64,000 nucleotides of DNA from Bradysia coprophila. Its lineage: Eukaryota > Arthropoda > Insecta > Diptera > Sciaridae. The notes below the pieces were generated by a model, which saw only the letters and a list, made by a program, of their open reading frames with translations, made no database searches and had not been told where the DNA came from. Made by a program: the position numbers and the translations under genes. Position 1 is the first letter of the stretch. Each line of letters starts with the position of its first letter. The stretch lies in NCBI RefSeq assembly GCF_014529535.1, contig NW_023503616.1:2604001-2668000 (forward strand). The letters are read 5' to 3'. Positions 1 to 12,634 of this stretch are shown one piece after another.

Positions 1-3000
1 CGTACCCCGTACAGAGTCAGTTGTTTCTTCACTAGAAGGTTCTTAACACGCGTACAAGAATAGCGGACATGAGATGATGTTGAACATTCAAGAAAATATT
101 ACACTTTCGTTTCGCCGAAAATTGAAAGTTTAAAGAAGTGATCGCATTAATTATAGGAAGCTAGGACGGCGCACTACCTATCAATTATTTTGTAATTTAC
201 CTGCTTAAAAAAGTAAATCCACAAAAAGGTTTATTCAAGCTTCATCCACAAAAGACGACTCATCTTCGAAAACACGACAACCAAAATTGCTACACTTCAT
301 ACGAAAATTAATTGTGATCACAAAGCATGAATACACAAAACGAACAAAATTTGTGCTTTTTGTTTCTTGTGTTTTTTCGGCAAATTAATAACTTTTTTTG
401 TTATTCGTTCATTCATTCAATGATAAATTTCTCACGATTCATATAACATAATCACTTTGTTCTCCAATTATTTCTTTATATTTTTATTGAAGTGTTCTTA
501 TGTAACACATGAAAAACATTAGATCAACCAGTAAATTCAAAATGTTTAAAGATTTCGTTTTCATTGAATTCACACACAAGATATTCTCACGCGCCCCGTA
601 CAGCATACGAATTATACGACAGCAAGGTATATATCTTAAAATGCATTCGATAACATTCAAAATACGACTGAGACTGTTCGAAAAGCATCAATATAATCTT
701 GAGGTACCTGAAGGAATATACCACACGAATATAGTTTAAAAAACCAGTCGAAGTTGGTGGGGATTCCTTCTGATTTTTTTTTGTGTGTGAACACTTCTTT
801 GAGTAGCTTATAACAAAATTTACATGTCTGACTTGCTTTTTGTATATGTATTGTGTTGCATGGAAGCAATTGATATTTTGTTTATGTACATTTTCAAAGA
901 TCAACTTGCATTGCAGGTACATTCCAGTTGTTAGGTAATTTTAAATTTTGTGTTATTATCTAAAATCAAACCAGCTGGTTCTAAGGTAACCACTTTCAGA
1001 TAGCAAGTTATTACTTGGAGATGGACGTTGCATTAATATTAATGTTATTAGAGAATGTATGGACATTATGTTATTATTTGAAGTAAATGCTGAAATCTAT
1101 TCATTCTACAATAGATGAACAAGGATTTAGTGAAAATATTTTCGTAAATCCAAGAAAGCGCACGAAAATTACTAAAATATTTTCAAAAATTTAGTGTCCT
1201 TGTGTGTTAGGTGAATCACCAAAGGAATATCCACATGTGGACTCAGTTGTTACAGTTTTCTGTTTAAAATTGACTCATTCACTTTTAATGTCGAGTCAAT
1301 GACAACAAGGCGAAAAAATAAAGAATCTGCTGCAGTAAATTAAACACTTTTTAGTACCCACTAATCGTAAAATTGGCCTTCATATTCGGCATACAAATAG
1401 GTATCTTTCACTGAATTACGCTGCTTCAAATAGATCTAAATTCACTTCACAAATTATACGAACTTATGTATTTATCTGAAGCTCATAAAGCTTTTCATAA
1501 ATTTTATTGCTTTTAACGTGTGCAGAACACAAAACATCTTTTTATTGTCTTATTGTAAAAGCGATCATCAAATTACTCGAATTATGCGTATGAATGAATG
1601 AATGGAATTCACATTTCAGCGACTGACGATAATTGATGGAAAATATTTCTTATTTAAATATTTGCCTGCATAAGTTGTTGTCTGAAGTACACATTATGTT
1701 AAATGCAATGTCATTGTTAGGAAAATTCATTTTATTCAATGGTTGATATCGAAATAATTAGAATGTTCACGGTCTTTGTGTATCAGTAAAATATTAAATT
1801 TTATAGCCTTGTATCTTGTGAGCGTTTTAGCTGTTTTAGCATTCAAATGAGTTAATTGGTTCCGGTACAATTATATATGGTTCGCCATTCAGGTAGATTT
1901 TAAAACACGGGCGGATCGATTATAGTGAATAGAGTGTGAAGAATTTGGAACTAATTCTAAAAAAAAAACTTTTGATCACATCGGATTTACTTTCATGTCA
2001 ATAACTGGTTTAGCAAGGATATTACCAGTCCTTATTCACTCGAAATTTTATCATTCCTGTGAGAAAACATCCCAGATGGTTTTTCATTTAAATTAAAAAT
2101 GAATTGTGATGCATTGTGGACCTTTTATTGCTTTAAAATCTTTTCGTTGGAATAGAAAACCTTTGTGTTTAAGGCGTGTCAAATATTTTGCGATTACTAG
2201 GTACAGGTGCTATGAGTGCACACATTTTTTTTTTACTTCGGATTCCTTATCCCAAATTTTATCTCTCTCAGCTACTTAAGCATTTCTAATCTCTCTAATC
2301 TCGAAGCTAAAATACATCGAAATGGACAAATTGCTCATTTACATCTTTGTTCAAATTATGCTAAAAAATTCAAATTCCATAAAAAAAAAACAATTTTTGA
2401 AATTCTCAGCTTAATTAATCAACGGGTGAAAAAAATACGTTAACTTTTTCCACATAAATGTACTAACAGCATATTTCCCAACCATTCAATTCGAATTGAC
2501 AAGCGCACATTCGAAAACTTGTTTTCCATTTTAAAAGCAAAAGTAAATCTCTATCACATGGTGACCAAACCGCTATTACTCTACGAGCGGGCAAACATAA
2601 CACGCTTTATCTATGAAATTGTTTTTTTTTTAAATTGCCACGCATCGGAATTGATGCATTTCAAGTTATTACTGCATATTAATCTTTATTACGTTACCAA
2701 CCGTTAGTATAAATTGTATAATTTTTGTTCGGGCTCAACCGGTTCATATGTTTTGCTTCTTGGTATTTTTTTCTTTCTCTGCATTTTGTTTCTTCCTATT
2801 AATTTATAATATTTAAAAATAACCTAAACTGTAGTATCTGATAGATTGAAAGTAAAAATGACTATTTTTACATTCAATACATGAATATTTAAAATTGAAT
2901 AATAACAACAAACGTGAATCAATTCCACATTTGAAGGACTTTGTTCAATTTACCAAAGTTGTCTAATTTTAGATTCATATTTAGTAATAATGAATGAAAT

Positions 3001-6000
3001 GTGTCATCAAAACAAACAAAAGCCAAAATTAACTAAAGTTTCATGCAAAAATAGGTTGCAGTTGACCTCGTTGCTTATAAAGTTTACTTTTAAATTATTT
3101 TGGGAAATCCTCTTAAATATTAAAACATTGGATATTTGTACTACGTAAAGTACCTCTGATTTTTTTTTCTTATAAAAATCATAAAAATCATACTTCTAGG
3201 ATGAAACATCACATAAATTCCATATCTTCACAATTATATATAGCCTCAGTAATACACAACCAAACAAACTCAGTTAAAAAAGCTGTTTTCCGATACATTT
3301 TTTATTTGTAATGGAAGAGAGGCTTCAGAAACAATAAAGTATATCACATATTATGCATATGTAATATTGAAATCGAAAACGAGGTCATGGACAACCAATT
3401 AATAAATAAAGAAAAATTATGAAAAATATCACCGTGAATTACAAAACAAATGAATTTCAGTCAGTTGTTAATATACTCGGTAAAGATAAAAAAAATGGTG
3501 ATGGTTTCATGATAAACGATGTGTTTTGTGTAGCAGATTGGAAAATGTATAAAATAATATGTATGTTGGCAATGGAATACGATTAATTTTTTGGGTGTAG
3601 CAACCATGAAATATGTCAAAAAATTTATTTTTAATATGCAAACGTTTGTTGCAATTCGAATAGAAAGAAATTCTACGTTACAACTGCGAAATATACTTTT
3701 TTTAAAGCTTTTAATCGTATGATTTATAGTATTATTGTGTATTGTCAACTGCGGGCTTCCAAATTTTGATGATTGAGTGTACATTGTGTTGTAAATACGG
3801 ATTTACAATTCACGAAATTCAAGAAATATTTGCAAACAAGGCATTTAAATTAATCTAAAACTGTGTTGACTTAAACGTGTCGCACAAAGTCGTAGAATCT
3901 GTTAATTATATTAATTGCTAAAAATCTTTTACTTCAATTGTTTTACCATTTGTTTTGCTATAAGCTCATTGCGTTGTCGCTTAGTTTTACTTTTTCATGA
4001 AAGACTAATTCTTGTAAATTCGTGGTGGCAAGGTTCACTTACCCTTTGAGAAACGACAATCGTTTCACAACATAAAACTTGAACATTTTACTTCATTCAT
4101 TTTAACATTTTTTGGCACTCTATTTTATCGATAACAGACGATTAAACATTTATCAAAGGTTTGTTCTTCAAATTTTAAACGCCTAGTGGGTATAGGACCG
4201 TTCCCAAGAAACCGAATCTTAAAAATCTTTATTGATTCATTTCGAGTCGGCAACACATTTCTCAAAGATTTTCTTTCAATTTTTAATTGCTCTCGTGTTC
4301 ATTTATATGTAAATTCAACTTCGACTCTTAAATATCTCATTTAAATAATGTTATTATCAGACTTAAAAAACTTGTTTTCATCTTCATCTTCGGTATTCAA
4401 TTTGCATTAATTAATGTCAAAATCTGGATTCGTTAATTCATCAAAAAAATATAATTTGCCCTTTGGTTTTATCGACTTTTGGGAAATGAGTTTTTAAACG
4501 ATTTTAACGTTTTTGATCCTATTCACGTTAATGGTGTGTGTTTTCTTCGCAATGTAATTTTCATTAGTTTTAATCACAAATATGTCGTTCGCAATAACAT
4601 AAACGTAAAATCTATATTGTCTGTTAATTGACCTGTGACCATGTTTTAAAAAAGAAGTAAAAGATTTGAAGTCGTCTTAGATGATGAAGTAACAGTAAAA
4701 TTGCTGGTATGGCTGTAATCTTGGGAAGGTTAATTCCAGTTCCTAAATTAAGTTAGGAATGAGTGACTTGTCTGATGTTTATCTTCCTTGGATACTCACT
4801 AAAAGCAAACATGAGGAAATTGAAGTAAAATATTTAATTGAAAAATTCATCTGCCATCACTGACTTTGTTTCATTTCCTAGTTTATCGGAATGATTTCGT
4901 CTAATTTACTGTCTTAATAATATACGAAGACTATCGTAAACTACCATTACATCTGTAATAATATTGTTATCGACTATGGGTTCAATGATGACAAGTCATA
5001 TATAACGATGATCGTTTGACATTTTTATTGCCTGTAGCAGATAATTATCCAATAAAATCATAATTTCAAAGAAATGCATCAACTAAAACTGTGTTTACGT
5101 TAGTATGTCGTATCAATGTGGAAAAGAAATTTTATGCAAATGAAGGAGAAGGAACATGTTTTTCTGTAAAAAAAAATTGATTCAAATTACAGATCGACAG
5201 TTGAATTGATCACATTGAATTTGAGCATTCGAATCATTGACTGAACTTTTGTAAGAAAATATTTGGTAAAATTGTTTGAACACGTACGGTTTATTAAGCA
5301 ACGAACCTTTACCATGTTACTAAGCATATCAACAAAACAACGTTTACAACAATAAATTCAATACACAAGTACATTCAAGTATCGTGTTAATAAGTTTTGT
5401 CGAGGTTTACATAAGTTTCTTGGAGTTTTAACTTCCTCTAAATTTAAATGGTTAAGATGGTATTATCCGCGGCATTATCATCTAATACCGTAAGGTACTC
5501 ATACTGTAATGTAACATGGGTGTTGTGAAAGTGATATCTTAATTGCACAATACTTCGATGTTCGTTTATGTTCGCTCGCTTATTAAAAATATGGAGTTTA
5601 ATATAAAATGGGATAATATCCAATTGTATTTTCCGTTGCAATTCACTGAAGATCTTACGATACAGCTATTTATTATCGCAATAAGCGCAATCGCAATATT
5701 CGAAATAAAGTTGTTTTTATTCGGTTATATGCCTTTTGATACAGTCGATAATTTAATTTGTTTTCTTTTGATCTTGTCTGAGTTGAGCGTATCCAATATT
5801 GAAGCATTCTTAATCGAAAGTTTTCATCTTCAGGTATAATTTCTGCAAAATTTATTTTTATTAGGAAACCAAGTTGCGTAAGAATGGTTGCCTTGGCTTA
5901 TTGTCTAAACCAGAAAATTTTCAATCTGTAAAAATGCTCAGCCTAGACCTGTTTGAGTTCAGGTCTCGGTTCAGCATTTTACTAGCAACTAAGATCGCTA

Positions 6001-6093
6001 GTCATCTGATATCGATAACACCGACAAGAATAACGGATATTTAGCGTTTTCTTACATAGCGAAATGTCAAAAATAGTGAAGTAATAGATTTTA
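1..6093. other. Gene-poor AT-rich region
   Basis: I see no supported gene here. Open frames are short, low in complexity and lack family motifs. One hydrophobic frame at 5543-5839 (+) ends beside a GT donor-like site and could in principle be an exon of a membrane protein, but nothing confirms it. The stretch may be intergenic, or a long 5' intron of the coiled-coil gene whose first visible exon begins at 9490 with an acceptor site. Confidence 0.5.
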
Positions 6094-6158
6094 CGTGCTT
6101 CTGGTCGGTAAATGCAATTTTTTGAGTACATTTTTCGCATTTACCGACCAGAAGCACG
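6094..6158. repeat. Perfect 22-bp hairpin
   Basis: The 22 bases at 6094-6115 recur as an exact reverse complement at 6137-6158 with a 21-base loop. It lies directly before a second inverted repeat (6166-6256). The arms are perfect, so either the insertion is young or the structure is maintained. Confidence 0.85.
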
Positions 6159-6165
6159 AAAAGCA

Positions 6166-6256
6166 CTGTACGTACGAGGTTCCAAATTTTTATTTTGACG
6201 AGTGGGTACGTTATGGCCCGACCCGAAGGGGAATTTGGAACCTCGGACGTAATGTA
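6166..6256. mobile_element. Foldback MITE, 'acgaggttccaa' family, copy 1
   Basis: Arms containing acgaggttccaa (about 6174) and its complement ttggaacctcg (about 6235) flank a GC-rich centre, gcccgacccgaaggg. The same arms and a related centre occur at 22260-22386, so this is a dispersed family of small palindromic elements rather than a chance hairpin. No coding capacity is visible. Confidence 0.75.
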
Positions 6257-7965
6257 CTATACTTTCAAATCTTAGAATGTACTTCACACAGGAAGTCACA
6301 GATTTTATAAAGTTGTGATGCGCTTGTCGTTTCTGAAGGGTTAAGAAGGAACGATATAATAATTTCACATGATTCAGACTGCACAACTACACCTAAATAT
6401 TGTTTGTATCTTGCAACACTTTATTCTTATTTGAAGTCGAACACATCAGCCTACAACTAAATTTCACATTAACAAATTTCTTACATAAATTTTTCTTCAA
6501 AGTTCACTTTTTTCGTCTGCTTAATTAACGTTAGTTAGCATTTACCTCTTGTTAGATAATGCAGCAATTTTTTATTTACATCTTTTTTTACCAACCAAAT
6601 CTCATTACGTACACTTTATTTGATTTTTTAACATTCAAAGTAGCACGTGTGAGTATAATAGGTAAATACCAGAAAGTGAGTACGAATTATTATTATTGTA
6701 AAATACACACACATATTATCTAAACCGAAAGATCAGCGATCGATCATTTTGTAATTTCATAGTTTGTCAATTAAAATTGGATCAAATCGGTTCACCTCTT
6801 TTGTTGTATATTCTTTTGTTTAGTGTGAACAGTAAAGATGAAATTACGATTACTGAGATAAATCAGATCAATGTCTTATGTAGCCGCAAATCAATCAGTG
6901 AATAGAAAGATACAAAGAAAATATAAATAATTTTTAGACTAAAACGACAAATTATATGAAAGGTACATTTCTATGGGATTTATAGTCAATCTAGATGACT
7001 GTCTGCCCAAATTACTTCACTTAACTAAGCGTTCATTAAAACAAATAGCTTCAGCTTCACCTAATCAGAGCCAAGCCCCTTTATACGAACCAACATTAAA
7101 ACTTAGACCGTAGCTTCAATTAGTCTTACACATTGTTGATTAACTCAACATTAGCATTGACATTGATCTAATAACTTTCGTTCCATGATGTTTAAACAAA
7201 GAAAAAAAAAATATTGAAATGTTTATCTACCGACGATGACGAACATTCTAGCAGTCAACAACCTTTACAGAGCCGTAAATCATTGTCACTCATGATATAC
7301 CTTTATTCTTCGGTTAAAATTTCTTATTCAAATATTTTTACGGCACATTGATAGAACGCTTACGCTTACGTGTCATGAAAATTAAAAATTACCGTTAACA
7401 TTTTATGGAAAGTGCTGTCTTCATAACCACTATTCAAGGTTAAGAAAAAGAATGCATTTTTCAATTCAATGAACTTTTATTGTCATTACACTCATACGAG
7501 TTAATGTTTGTGTTTTTAAAAGCGGCGGCGTGACAAGTGCATGAATGGTTTTAAACTGCAACATGATTTGTATTGAAATGTACTTAATTTTGTTGTTTGT
7601 TCGAAAATAACTGAAGGTTTCGTTTATTTTAAAAGTTAACGGAAGAATGATAAATTATCTTCAGTTAAAATAAATGAACGAACACAACTTGAGATAGGTT
7701 TGTCACGTTTGTCACCATTAGCTAATGCTTTTAAGTTACTATTCTATGCATTTCCGCAGTCTCGAAATATTACTTACCAATAGAATCGGCTTTAAAAATA
7801 CACTCACCTCACAATAGTTAGCAAGAAATTCATGTCTTTGGTTGTTTTTCTTAAATTCCAACACACAGTGGAACCACTTCTTACAGCATGTTATGCATAT
7901 GCATTCTGTAAACATTAGGTAAACATTACGCGTGCGCGTCTAGATCCTGGAGATTGGTGAATTTG

Positions 7966-8110
7966 TTTACCGAATTTACAAAAATTTACCGAAATTTACC
8001 GAAGATTTACCGAATATTTACTAAATTTATCGATACATAAATTCGGTATATTTAAGTAGTTTTGATAAATTTCAGTAAATTCGCTAAATTTTACCAAAAA
8101 TATACCCTAT
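7966..8110. repeat. Short tandem repeat based on atttaccga
   Basis: The motif atttaccga/tttaccgaa repeats imperfectly about every 10-14 bases, then decays into related aaatttatcg and taaattcgg units. It is a degenerate minisatellite. Confidence 0.6.
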
Positions 8111-8225
8111 GTATGCAGTAAATCCGAGTATAAATTGAATGATACTGACATATGAAACGTGTGGAACTGTGAACAATAGAAGTATTTCGAGGTGAAATTA
8201 ATTGCGACTTGCCCTGGACTGGACC

Positions 8226-8312
8226 CTGGACTTTATTTAAATAGTCGAGGAATGCCTCCAAATGAATTTCTAAAAATCCAAAACTGAATTCTAGATTTTT
8301 AGAAATTTATTT
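8226..8312. mobile_element. Decayed foldback element related to the one in Topors intron 3
   Basis: gaggaatgcctccaaat followed by atttctaaaaatc, and a later gatttttagaaattta, match the arms of the element at 14556-14699. The outer arms are missing, so this is an eroded copy of the same family. Confidence 0.6.
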
Positions 8313-9489
8313 GGACAAGCTCTATTTCATATTCCATTCGTTACCAATGTTCGAGTACGATCTCTAAGCGAGAAATCAAAATTTCGTTTTTATGAGTTAC
8401 ATTATCCCGACATTGTCTCCATTCTCGAATGACATTATAATCATAAATTAGTTAATTTAACGTATAACTGACGCCAATCACTGACACCACTAGCAATCAT
8501 ACCTATAGCATAAACTACTCACCAATACTTCTTTTGATCGAAGTGCTGTAAGTTCGCTTAATACGACCGAATTAGCCACAGCTCGTTGCTTATTTCTGTC
8601 TACGAAATCGACATCAGATAAATAATTGCCGCATTGCTGAAAAGTGATGTCAAGTTAAAATCAAGTTAAATTTCGTCACTATCCATCTTCCAATTGTTTA
8701 TAAATAAAAAATGATTTCAGAAGCTCATTGAGAATTTATGCAATGCCATCAATTCATTAATGACTAACGAAAATGAATATATAATTTTTGCCGATCCCGC
8801 GTATAATTAAATCAATCAAAGCAAAATGCAATAAAAAGCGTTAATTAGATTCGTTTAACATTTGATGTTTTATTTGCATTTGCGAAATATTATCGTTTAT
8901 CTGTGCATAGGGTTTATACAATAAATAAGATAACCATGATGATTGGATAACTTGTAGATATTCGCGCAATTTTTTGTAGTAAAATATTGATTTATGGGTT
9001 GTTTTGTAATTGTTGGACAATATTGTCAAAGAAAATTCGTTGCGGAGACTGCTTTTATGTTATGATATATGTTTGGTGATACATTTTAATATTGACATGC
9101 TACGAGTTCAGGATCCTCTCGTTTATTTGGTCTCCGATCGCCTCTCAAAATTTCACGTGATACAATTTAAACCCACGGTATTTCGTATAAGGTTAGATTA
9201 GATTAGGTTCTTTGTTTCCTACTCCAAAGCCCTACTCATTCTGTTAGAGGAACGTCCTGATTCTCATCAAGAAGTCGTTATGGCTTAGGCATCTAAAAAT
9301 GGCAAATCCTCATAGCTGAGTTCGTAATACCCGAAGGTGTTAAACCTGAAGCCGATTTAAAGTCCCTAAGGATGTGTACATACACGAGTCTAAGCTGAAA
9401 GAGGAATGGGGTTAAAGAATGACGTTAAAAATCTATGGAAACGTTCACTACATCCAGAAAATCTAATTGGAAATTTTTAAATTTTTCAG

Positions 9490-12476
9490 GTCTAAAAGCA
9501 ACGAAAACGTCGAAAAGACAAGCACAATACACAAAGTAACACAAGAATACGAAATTCTTCGAAAACAAGTGGAACATTTCAAAGAACTAAATGAAAATTT
9601 AACAGCAGAGAATAGGTATGAGCTGGGAAGCCGAAAATTCCTCTTTATAATACAAGAATGTGATTAATTATTTACCTGAATCTATCTAGCCGATTGTGTC
9701 TCCAAATAACCGATCTTACGTGCGCATGTAAAGAACTGAAGAAAAAACAAGGACTGTCAGATGGCGAGGTAGAACGACTAAAGGAATCAATAAAGGAATA
9801 CGTGTTCAAGATAAAGGAAGTTGAAGATACTCTAGCATTAAAGGTTTGTGTGACCAATATTTTGGTTGATTCAACTTGGTTGTTACGCTTGTTTTATATT
9901 ACAGAACACTGAATACGAACGAATACTCGGTCATTTTAACACATTTGAAAGTGATGCACAGAAACTGGAAAGAACCAATCACAGTTTGGAAATGGAGAAT
10001 GAGGAAGCTAGGTAAGGATGAATAGACTTGTTGGTAACCCGTAATCATTGCGTTCTTTTTCAACAGAAGGAGATTTGTTCATTTTGATTGTTTTGTTTAA
10101 TTTTTGGTTAAAAATTTCTTTTTTTTTTTTTGTTGTTGTTGAATAGTCGTCGTTTGAGCAACGCAGGTCGTGAACTGCAACATTTACAGGAGATACTGAA
10201 TGAACGTGATAATGAAATAGCCGCCAACAATCGTCAAATAACTGAATTGAATAACCAACTCATCGACGTTGAACGGGATCTGAAAAGACGTGACGAGGAA
10301 GTGAAACATCTGCAGGAGAATTCCAATGCAATTAAAGAACTGTGCAATAAGTTGGATATCGAAAAGGAAAAGCTTAAAGAAGAAGTGAATGAGTGCTCCA
10401 ATATACGACGAAAGGTATGCCAGACGTTTTCTTTGTTTTGTTTTCGATTAAATGTTCCATTTACTGAACCAATTTATTTTTCGTTGAACAGCTTGAACTT
10501 GAAAACGAAAAAGTACGAAAAGATCTGGCTGCCAATGAAGCACTAGATCAACAAGGTGCCGTTCAAAAACTACAGGAACTACTCACGGCGAGCAAAGTTG
10601 AAGCTGAGCAGCAACGCGCCACACTGAGCGAAAAATCAACCGAAATACAAAAACTTCGGGCGAAATTGAATGAATTGAAGGAGAAATACGCAGAAGAGCA
10701 AGAGAACTCTAAGCGTTACCAGGCTTCATCACAAGAAAATGCCGTCCAAATTCAAGAACTCAACCGTAAATTGACCAATTATCGATATGAAGCTAAAGTT
10801 AGTAAAGAGAAGGAACAACAGAAGGACGATTATGACCGGTATTCATCTTTGTAATTTATGTTTTTAACTTTGTCGATTTATTTATAATTAAATGTAGCAA
10901 TAAGATTTTACTTGATCAACCACAAACCGGTCAATATTCAGACTTAATTTCTGACGATTCTCAACGAAAATTCAAGAATCCGACGGCAAATTCTCGCAAT
11001 GATCCAATTGAGCCATCGGTAATTGTATACAAACGGTAATGTAGTGGGCAGACTTGCACACGCAGCGGTTATCCATAATTATGAATTTGACGTAATTTTG
11101 TAAGTTAGCAACGGCGGATGCTAATTATGGAAAACGGTTGCTGAAATGGTTTCGGCTGATAAAATTGTGTAGTACAGTCACAAAAACGCAATTTTATACA
11201 TTCACTCGTTACATCAATTTCAGTTGTTTTGCCATAGCGAAACAGCTGAAGGAGTGAAAAGAGATAAATGTGTAAAATGGAGATTTGGTGATTGTTCTTA
11301 GTGACCTAACGTTGACAAGCGTTCCATTTCAAACTTTAGAACTCCGCTATCTGCCATAGATCCATCAGCCATAAACGCAAGACAGGGAACCGGTCACTTA
11401 GGTTAGATTATCAATCGAGATTAATTCACTGCTTTGAATAGTTGCATTGTCTGTAGATTGTTCAGAAAGTTCGGAAGGAATGAATTCGACCATAAAGCAG
11501 TACATTATGAAAAGTCAACATAAAAAGCCATCAAGGAAATGTAAGAATGACAAACTTCGCAGAGGAAACGAGACAAGTTCAAGTGAAACCGGTTCTGGAC
11601 CTTCTGAAAGACTGTCAATACCAAATGAAATGAACGATCGACCAAGAGCGTTGAACAGTCAACCGAAAGGGAACAGATTTGAATCTGTTCCTAATGAAAT
11701 GTCAATAACTAACGAATTGAATGATCACATTGAACAATTGCGAGGTCAGCAGGGGAGGAATAGTGATGAAATTGGCTATCAAAAAGGGTCGGCAGTTGGT
11801 GAATTGAATAATGAAATCAAAGGGTTCAACAATGAACAAAGCGGGAGCGGAGATCCTGTGGGAAACACATTTTCAGAAGCTATTGCTCAAAATGGTCGAG
11901 CATCGTTTCATATGAAGTGAGTATTGGTTTTTCATCGAATTGATGGTCTGGGTAAAGTAAATTTGTAAAGACACGTCGATCGGAACTATTTCTATTGGTC
12001 TTCTTGACTAATTCAAGCCATTTAATTTTCCTTTCTTCATCATCTCCATCGAAGACGAATGCTTTCGACTGGAAAGTTGCCAGTAGATTAATTAATTAAT
12101 TAATTACTTACTTGCAATTTCTCACCTCTACCAACTTTCTTCTAGAAAAAACGGCACAGTTTCTAAGTCTCACGACGATTCAATTCCACAAAACATTCGA
12201 AAAACAATGAATTCCGAATCACATGAAGAATTTTTCACGTGCGATTCCAGCAGCACAATTCCACATAACGATCGCCAAGAATTCCAAGACTCACCAAGAA
12301 CGCATCCGATACTGCAACCATTTGATACGTCGCATCTACCTCCACCGCCGCCAATGAATGACCTCCTTATCGGATACAAATCAAGCAGCAAAGCACTATT
12401 CAATATCCAAGTTAATTCGCATATGGGACAAATACATGCCTTCAGAGGTGACTGTGTAATCGGTTCGACTGAGTAA
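9490..12476 (+). CDS. Coiled-coil protein, 3' portion of a multi-exon gene
   Basis: Exons that join in phase: 9490-9615, 9690-9843, 9905-10011, 10147-10414, 10492-10838, 10898-11018, then about 11457-11916 and 12146-12476 (TAA). The first six encode a nearly continuous Glu/Lys/Gln/Leu-rich heptad-like coiled coil of about 370 residues. The last two encode a polar, Ser/Asn-rich tail with a short proline run near the end. The first visible exon starts at an acceptor in mid-codon, so 5' exons are missing from this model and lie upstream. Exon 6 ends in phase 0 while the next exon needs one preceding base, so either a small exon in 11040-11440 was missed or 11447-12476 belongs to another transcript; reading through the donor gives a stop at 11037-11039. 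Such proteins often act at the centrosome, Golgi or cytoskeleton, but I cannot name the family. The 3' end converges on Topors with 158 bases between stop codons. Confidence 0.75.
12088..12108. repeat. (TTAA)n microsatellite
   Basis: Four to five tandem ttaa units lie in the last intron of the coiled-coil gene. Confidence 0.8.
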
Positions 12477-12634
12477 ACAGTTTTTTGTTCTTATGGTTCA
12501 GACGTTTATTGCTTTTTTTTTCAAAAATTTCTCAAATTTCCTTGAAAAAGCAAATTTCCAAGAAAACTTTCTATTCTCAACGATGAAATTGGAATAGAAG
12601 CGCTTACACCGAATTTTATCTACAAATTATCGTT

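Larger units (their letters stand above)
6260..9489. other. Gene-poor region with small repeats
   Basis: No supported gene. It holds the atttaccga tandem tract (7966-8110), a decayed inverted repeat (8226-8312) and short AT-rich ORFs without recognisable motifs. A plausible polypyrimidine tract and acceptor at its end (tttttcag before 9490) lead into the first visible exon of the coiled-coil gene. Confidence 0.5.

Noticed and set aside
12170-12403. Minus-strand 77-residue ORF opposite the last coiled-coil exon
   Set aside because: Shadow of an exon whose plus-strand frame joins the previous exon in phase.
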